DNA from: Ciona savignyi | Taxonomy: Eukaryota > Chordata > Ascidiacea > Phlebobranchia > Cionidae | DNA length: 64,000 nt | NCBI GenBank assembly: GCA_000149265.1 | Contig: CH003302.1 | Location: 162,894-226,893, forward strand | Direction of reading: 5' to 3' | The notes under the pieces: generated by a model | Told to the model about the DNA's origin: nothing | What the model saw: only the letters and a program-made list of their open reading frames with translations | The model's database searches: none | Program-made: the position numbers and the translations under genes | Shown: positions 57,537 through 64,000 of the stretch, piece after piece | Layout: each line of letters starts with the position of its first letter | How positions within the stretch are numbered: position 1 is the stretch's first letter

Positions 57537-59297
57537 ATCGTGAATCTAAAAATCGAATTCGTCCGTGCGTTTTGTTTTTCGTCCATTTATGTTTGATTGT
57601 TTAAATTTTAACATAAGTTTTTCAGGACATTTTTACCGTTGTGAAAACAAAACATTTCAACCGCAGTGAAAAAAAATACATTTTTGACTGTGTAAGATGA
57701 GTTGTAATATAAGTTGTTTTAATGGCCCAATGCGGATCACAAGAATAGAATATTCATGATTATCTCGGCGAATAGGGAAACCAAGGGGGTTAACACATGG
57801 GCAATCGTTAGATCACCTCGCGCCCTCCGTCGGATTGCCGGAGCTATTGCAGTGTGTTGTGTATGGTTCACACTTTCCTTTAATTTGGCAAAACCCCTTA
57901 ATCCGCTGGGTTCAGGTAATGTCCGTTAGGTGTCTTGCCCAAGGACACAACCAACTAGCTAGCGACCAGCTTCGTATCTGCAACCTTTCGGCTGAAAAGC
58001 GACGCACTAAACCACCAGTCTAATATGTCCGACAAAAGGCTTAGATTCCGTTAAATGAAACCGGATATAATGTCTTTATTGTGGTCAAATTCTTAATATT
58101 TAATGTCCTATAAGCTAGCTATACAATAAATTCCTAATTTAAGGTATAAAACATTTTCGTATGACGAAACCATTCAATAAATATACCGGTACACGCAGAA
58201 ATAGAACAAACTTTGAGCTGTTCATGCGAGAATAACAATTCGGTATGGAAGGGCCGATTAAGTTTTAACTCGGTTGGTAAGGGCGTACACGTTGTGTGAA
58301 CAGCCCACAGGATTTAAATCTAATGAAAACCAGTTTCTGCCTTTGTCGAACGTGTCCTTATGCAAGAGGTCGCTCGAACCTAGAGCGTTAAAAACGCATA
58401 CAAACACACTGCAAGAGTTATAACTTGTCAATTGGCTCTATCCCATTTTGCCATTCACATTAAGAAAAATAATATCATTATTAGTTTATTGTTTTAAGTC
58501 TTTGACGTGATTTAATTAAAAAATATGGTATTCTATTATATTTCCATTTCTATTTTTTGGCAAATTGTCAAAAGGCAGAATGTTACTGACCCTCTTATTA
58601 GTTACCCAGAACCAGGCTGCCACCCCGAGTTGTCTGTCAATAATTAATGACATATCGGTTTAGGTGATTTTCGTCAGAACACCAATCAACCTCCCAACCC
58701 ATGTAACAGCCTTCTTCGTGCCGGCGCGCGTGACTATCGTCCGACCGGAGAATTAGCTTTATTTGTCATTCTGTTTATACATCTGTCATAACATACTTCA
58801 AAAACAAAAGCGCTGCTGAAGTCCACACTTATTTGCGTGAAAACATATTATAAGTTACGTGCTTGTCATCTTGACCGTGAATAAAAGTGCAATGTTAACA
58901 TTAAAGAGTTTTTTAAGTGGTATTAAGAGAGTTGTATTGTGCTTGGCTAAAGGTTACGAAGAGTAGAGTAATCTCAATGCCAAACATAAAAATCGTTCCA
59001 GGAAGGCACCTCCGTGTAGAAAACATACTTTCAATCATTATTCGTTGCTGACAATTTAGTATGTGTTATATGTATAGTCGATCCATTTATTTTATTCATA
59101 GACAAACGCAACTTAATTTCGTGAAAATTGCCGCGATATTACTTTGTTATGCGCCGTTTCTCCCCTTACATTGACATCATCTGAGCAAATATACCAAGTG
59201 GTGAATTCTTATTTACCATCGTCTACTGTTAACAAGGTATGGATTTTTAAAGTGGCACCTGTCTCAAGTAGACTCTAACTGCAATCCGGATGCAATA
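57537..59297. other. intergenic region between the receptor and the repeat-protein gene
   Basis: It holds the receptor 3' UTR, a SINE (57743-58030) and candidate poly(A) signals AATAAA near 58125 and 58177. A GC-rich patch (GTGCCGGCGCGCGTGAC) lies near 58720-58740. I see no coding exon. Confidence 0.6.
57743..58030 (-). repeat. SINE, minus orientation, downstream of the receptor gene
   Basis: Inverse of the family consensus: the tail side (ATTCATGATTATCTCGGCG, GGGGGTTAACACATGGGC) comes first, and the head (CTAAACCACCAGTC) last. It lies 0.2 kb after the receptor stop, possibly within its 3' UTR. Confidence 0.78.
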
Positions 59298-59301
59298 AAT
59301 G

Positions 59302-59308
59302 TATATAA
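59302..59308 (+). promoter_or_regulatory. TATA box of the repeat-protein gene
   Basis: TATATAA lies 50 bases before the start codon, leaving room for a 5' UTR of about 20-25 bases. A strong match to consensus at the expected place. Confidence 0.7.
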
Positions 59309-59357
59309 ACCCCTCTAGTTCAGTTTACATTCACCACATTTTACTGGAAGCAACAAA

Positions 59358-61384
59358 ATGAAATTTCTAGCTCTACTTTTCTTCGTCAGCAGTGCTGCTT
59401 CGGCCGTTCGTGAGTTTTTAAAACTAATTATACAGAAAAAATTATTTATACTCTGACCTGGAAATTGGAAAAAGAACGATCGCCATCACGGGGACAGTCG
59501 TCATATTACCTAGGGTCGTAGGGTTACCGTATCCAACCATTATGTTATGGGGATGGTATAAAAACTTTAGCACCTGTATTAGATATAAGTTGTTACTAAT
59601 AACTGCCACTATTTAGATTTATTTCTTATTAAACGCAAATTTTTCAATGAAATATTGGCGTCACAGATTAAGCTGACCGGTTAAACAAATAATAAGGCCT
59701 TCATTAACCTATGTATGTTGCAGTGCCTTTTGCCCGATCACCCTACACACAACCATGTTCAAGACAACCTTTTTCGAGACAACCATATGTTTATCAACCT
59801 TATGCCCGTCAACCATTTGCCCGTCAACCTTATGCAAGACAGCCCTGGATAAGCCAGCCCTACACCGAACAACCGTGCTACAGGGGACCAAGTGTTCGAC
59901 AGCCATGCTTTCCAGAAACCACACTCGACGAACCATGTATTCCAGAAACCACATTCGACGAACCATGCAATCCAAAATTCCTAATTGACGAACCATGCAT
60001 GCCAGAAATCTTAATTGACGAACCATGCATTCCAGAAACCACATTCGACGAACCATGCATCCCAGAAACCACAATTGACGAACCATGCATTCCAGAAGCC
60101 ACATTCGACGAACCATGCATTCCAGAAACCACAATTGACGAACCATGCATTCCAGAAACCACATTCGACGAACCATGCATTCCAGAAACCACATTCGGCG
60201 AACCATGCATTCCAGAAACCAAATTCGACGAACCATGCATTCCAGAAACCACATTCGACGAGCCATGCATTCCAGAACTCGAAATTGCAGATCCGTGCCC
60301 AACACCTGAAATCGGATCTGACAATTTCGAAAAACATCCAAGTCTACCTGGAATTATAGGTGGTGGTAGTCCTTTTTCCAGCTTCAGCCCCGATGAATTG
60401 GCGGTAAGTTACATATTTGGCTTGATAACATATTAATCTTTTTTATATATAGGCTAAACACAGCTGCTTAAACGGGAAAAATAATACAAATTATTTTTTA
60501 TTTCAAGTGCTAAAGATATTGGGAGAAAAGCACAAATTTCAAGGTTGGTATATAATTTTGGATCGTAAAAGAAACACATACTTCTTGGTCCACCACCGGT
60601 GACACTGACTTTAAAGTGTGTTTTGACGAGATTTGCAGTTTTGAAACATTTTCGCTGCAATACACGAAACATTTATATTCTAAAAAAATAGGCAACTGGG
60701 TGGGACAGCATATGGGATAGTTCGACCATAGGTTATATTGACTTCGTATCCACCGTCGGTTTACCGTAGCTATTGCAGTGGGTTGTTAACTGATATGAAG
60801 AATATTTAGATTGAATACATATATATATAAAAGTTTTTGAAGATACCCTTTTAAGGACGCAACCGATTAATCAGTGACTGGTTTTGACCAAACATTGTGT
60901 ACTGTAAATTGTCTTCTTATTAGGATAGGATAGGATATTCATCTTTATCCCCGTGAATGGGAAAACCAAGGGGGTTAACACACGGGCAATCGTCAGATCA
61001 CCTCGCGCCCATCGTCGGGTTACCGGAGCTATTTCAGTGTGTTGTATATGATAGACACGTTCCTTCAATTTGGTAGAACCCATTAATCCGCTGGGTTCAG
61101 GCAATGACCGTAAAGTGCCTTGCCCAAGGACACAACCGACTAGCTAGCGACCAGTTTCGGACCTTCAACCTTTCGATTGAAAGGCGACGCACTTAACCGT
61201 TAGAGTTAGACCAACGGGCCGGACTAATTAGTCCCACTAAGAAAGATTAAATTATTGTAATGTCAATTAACCAGTCTCTATATAGGCTACGCTGTTGGTT
61301 GATGTTTGACCATCAGCCAAGTCAATACAACTTACTTGCTGTATATCAACTTCTCTAATTTGTTCCACTTTTCTGCAGGAATAG
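59358..61384 (+). CDS. secreted Cys/Pro-rich 10-residue-repeat protein (3 exons)
   Basis: Exons 59358-59409, 59724-60403 and 61379-61384. Exon 1 is a signal peptide (MKFLALLFFVSSAASA) and splices with C|TG to give Leu. Exon 2 first carries Arg/Gln/Pro/Tyr-rich units of the type RQPYARQPF, then thirteen 10-residue repeats ending in Cys (consensus IPETTFDEPC), then an acidic tail with a Gly-Gly-Gly and Phe-Ser-Pro motif. Exon 3 adds one Glu and the TAG, so the mature reading ends Asp-Glu-Leu-Ala-Glu. Total is about 246 residues. Cys every ten residues suggests disulphide-linked or metal-binding extended chains, such as a coat, tunic or mucus protein. The family is not recognised; function is unknown. 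Confidence 0.75.
59909..60298 (+). repeat. 13 x 30-bp coding tandem repeat
   Basis: Unit ATTCCAGAAACCACATTCGA followed by CGAACCATGC. Most copies differ at one to four positions (TTC/ATT for Phe/Ile, single changes in Thr codons); units 3-4 are the most diverged. Because 30 is a multiple of 3, several other frames on both strands stay open across the array. Confidence 0.92.
60921..61223 (-). repeat. SINE, minus orientation, full-length, in intron 2 of the repeat-protein gene
   Basis: About 303 bp, from the AGGATAGGATAGGATATTC tail to the GGTTAGAGTTAGACCAACG head. It is the best-preserved copy in the window and serves as reference for the others. Confidence 0.8.
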
Positions 61385-63864
61385 CCTTGCGGTGCTTCGA
61401 GGATCCCACCATTTAACGTAGCCGGTGAGAATCCACATAAAACATAGAATTAGATCTTAAAAATAAATCGATGCGTTTATTTCTTCTTCTTTTCTTCTCT
61501 TTAGCTTCTGTCCAAAGACGAGCCCAAAGTGTCTCTATCTCATTAACATGTTGGGTTTTTTCTGTGTCAATTATAGGCAACTACTGGTCGCTTTCGCAAT
61601 TTTTAAAACTTTTCCAATTTTCAAGTAATGTTCTGTGTGATTTCTCCTACTTTCTCTAATAAACAAACGCTTGATAATTTTATTGACTCTTATTTAGAAT
61701 ACTTGGTTAGAATTCGAGATTCATCTGGAAAACAATAAATAAAAAAATAAGTAAATAACTTTTTGGGAACGGCCGTGCGGCGAATAAAATACACGAGCTT
61801 AGGTTGTGTGTTTGTGTGTGTAGGCTTTGGGCCACTGAGAAGTACGTCACTACGTAGTTTAGATCATGGTATCTTTGTTAAAAGACTGGGCTAAGTCGGA
61901 AGATGTAAAACTGCAATGTATTAGAAGAGCGTAGTTTAAGAGGAATATTATTAGCTGTAAAAAAGATATTATCACCGAAAGAGGCCAAAATGCGGTAAAA
62001 TCTCCGTCAACGACCTTTGTGCTGATGCGGATCCTATGAGAATTCCCCTAGAGATATGTTACTCTAAATTTGCCAATGCATATCTAATACCTAATAGCTA
62101 ACAGTTTTAAACACGTATAACTTGTTGATTTTGTTTCTATTAAAATGAAACTTACAAACAGACTTATCACCGGTTTGAAAATTTAGGTTTTGAAGGATTC
62201 TCCGGAAACCTATTGAAGGTGGGTTTGTGGGTGACTATTTTTGTTCGTAATAAAATTCTTTGATTTATATTAGTTTTAAGTGTTTAACTTTTTTTTTCAT
62301 GTGATAAAAGTGGATTATAATTATAAAGTCCGGCGTGCTTATATTCTCTGATCTGTCGGGAATTCTAGAGTAATTTAAATTTGGCACTGCATATCCAATA
62401 CATATAATAACTCCAAAGAGTTTAATGCAATTCGTTATTTTTTAGAATGAGGAGTTAAATCTTACTGACCAATTTTAGAGTTTGGTGTGACTTTTGGAAA
62501 GCGATTCAAGTAATAGGGCTCTCGCATCGATTTTTATCATATTGAATATTCGCAGTGATTATTTTTTGTTTTGCTTTATATACTTCGTATTAGTGAATTA
62601 TATTTGCTTTTATATTTTATATCATCGTATTCCTGATTACATTTATAAAACAAATTGTATAAATAAAAACTTTCCAGGCGCGTTATATTGGTCGTTAAAG
62701 AGTAATCGGGGTTGAAACTCCTAGTTATTTTGTTGGAAGAATATTTCCCATGTACGAAGGGGCACAAAAGGGGCTGTCGATCAAAATCCTGCCAGAGAAA
62801 CTCTTATTTACATTAAATTAAACCTCAAAACCCTTCAAAATTCCGCTTAAAAATTTAGAAATTTTGTTTGACCGGATTTTGAGTGACAACGCGTCCTTAA
62901 AGCAGACTGGTTAATGGTTTAAGTAGGTATATGTCCGTAATTCCCGAAAAACGGTTTAAAATAGATACGATCTTAACATGAATAAAAATGTCTTGTTAAC
63001 CCAGAGAGCCATACCCACTTTTGTTTGAGGAAACAAAGTATACAAAATTTGTATAATATATTCAGACTTATATGGTATATAAATAGTACAGTTTGACACG
63101 TGATTGACATTATCTAGTGTAATTTTTGGTGTGCTTATTTAGCTTAGTATCCACCATATTTTGACGCGTTTTTATTCGATTATTATTTCAAATTACTCTG
63201 ATCAAATTGTCGATGGTAAATATGGATACTTAACAAATTGCGTGAAATAGTAAGTGCTATCTAAACAATAATCACCTCATGGATTTAGACGTACAATTTC
63301 GCTAGAACAGAATCAGAAGTCTCTGACTTAAATAGAATCACTACGATGTAAAGATGATTTATGATAAGATGATTACTTCCGTTAGAGTTTAAAGATACTC
63401 TGACCACATATCCATCTCTACGTAGGTTAACTCCCGGAAGCCGGCGAACAGGTTTATGTTTCTTTATAGTGAGCGTACCCTGCTCACGAACCAGCTTATT
63501 GGAAATGAACCAACGGTCTAAACAACTACACATATGCAGGTCCATCTTGCGATAAATTGATTATCAGCCACCTCAAGTGCTGTGGGTTATTTGGAAATAG
63601 TTTTTGTTGTTTCTTTAAAATATTAATTAGTCGAATTGCAGTACCCCAACGCAGGACCATACAGGTTAAGAATTACGTTAAATTAATATTTTAATCTAAA
63701 TTTATAATGAAAAGGTAATTACAGCAGTTGTAAATACAGAGTTACTTAACCCGTTCTTGTGAGTTGTATGTCGTTTCATTGTGTAGAATTTACCCTAATG
63801 CGAAGTTTCTTATAACATTTTATGCAGGTTTATATTTGTTAGTAACGTTATTTACTGCAATAAA
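61385..63864. other. intergenic region with no supported gene
   Basis: AT-rich sequence. Short open frames (for example 61471-61659 plus strand and 63285-63545 minus strand) have no recognisable domain, splice context or codon signal. No inverted repeats with target duplications were seen. Confidence 0.5.
61462..61467 (+). terminator. poly(A) signal of the repeat-protein gene
   Basis: AATAAA 78 bases after the TAG in exon 3. Further AATAAA motifs occur near 61735-61745. Confidence 0.55.
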
Positions 63865-64000
63865 ATGTCAAGGCTTAACCTCACGACCGGCAATGTTTCT
63901 AATATTGTGGTTCCCGTGAATCGCTTCGCCAAACCAGAGTGGTATATAGCCGAAATATGCAACGTCATTGTCGTTGTCCTTGTTACGTGGATGGTTATCG
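63865..64000 (+). CDS. start of a multi-pass membrane protein gene, cut by the right edge
   Basis: ATG at 63865 opens a frame that stays open for 45 codons to the edge. It starts MSRLNLTTGNVSN, with two N-glycosylation sites (NLT, NVS), then AKPEWYIAEICNVIVVVLV, a hydrophobic helix that continues WMVI. A short glycosylated N-terminus without signal peptide before a first helix is the layout of many GPCRs, but only one partial helix is visible, so the family is uncertain. Confidence 0.5.
   Translation, partial: MSRLNLTTGNVSNIVVPVNRFAKPEWYIAEICNVIVVVLVTWMVI

Noticed and set aside
59709-60341. Large minus-strand frames across the 30-bp repeat
   Set aside because: They exist only because the repeat unit has no stop in those frames; the plus strand has TATA box, signal peptide, splice sites and poly(A) signal.
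63285-63545. 86-codon minus-strand frame near the right edge
   Set aside because: No recognisable domain, no signal or splice context; codon content is not distinctive.

Overview
The window is eukaryotic: genes are split by many short GT/AG introns, non-coding DNA is AT-rich, and small transposons are dense. Receptor domains typical of deuterostomes, joined in one protein, point to an invertebrate chordate. An ascidian of the Ciona type is my best inference; no sequence search was possible. Two runs of exactly 100 N (43028-43127, 54975-55074) mark assembly gaps.

Layout. 1-2331: minus-strand Ty3/gypsy LTR retrotransposon, cut by the left edge, with several frame breaks. 2411-57536 (+): one very large gene whose first exons lie left of the window. 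I place about 79 exons, and every junction I could test keeps a compatible reading phase. About 4,600 residues are visible. Domain order: four copies of a Cys-rich module I do not recognise, mixed with C-type-lectin-like domains (CTLDs) and an EGF-like segment; a mannose-receptor CysR/ricin-B-like beta-trefoil; another CTLD; about 29 sushi/CCP modules, the fifth carrying a second trefoil inside it; a His-rich linker; a discoidin (F5/8C)-like domain; TM1; a PLAT domain with an insertion; TM2; a long Ser/Pro-rich segment; and a last pair of membrane helices ending at a stop. The PLAT-TM part is polycystin-1-like, but there is no GPS/GAIN or REJ region and the protein stops after the TM4-TM5 equivalent, before any channel domain.

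59302-61467 (+): a short three-exon gene with a TATA box, signal peptide, thirteen 10-residue repeats (Ile-Pro-Glu-Thr-Thr-Phe-Asp-Glu-Pro-Cys) and a poly(A) signal. 61385-63864 shows no convincing gene. At 63865 a new reading frame with two N-glycosylation sites and a hydrophobic segment runs off the right edge.

The introns hold a young-looking transposon population, several with exact target-site duplications: three hAT-type elements with 8-bp duplications, a TTAA-flanked piggyBac-like MITE, a MITE family present twice with 5-bp duplications, a nested pair at 27.3-28.3 kb, and a recurrent tRNA-headed SINE.

The large gene looks like a cell-surface recognition receptor: many ligand-binding modules outside and a polycystin-type membrane anchor. 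Its ligand and role (fertilisation, allorecognition, immunity) cannot be read from the sequence.
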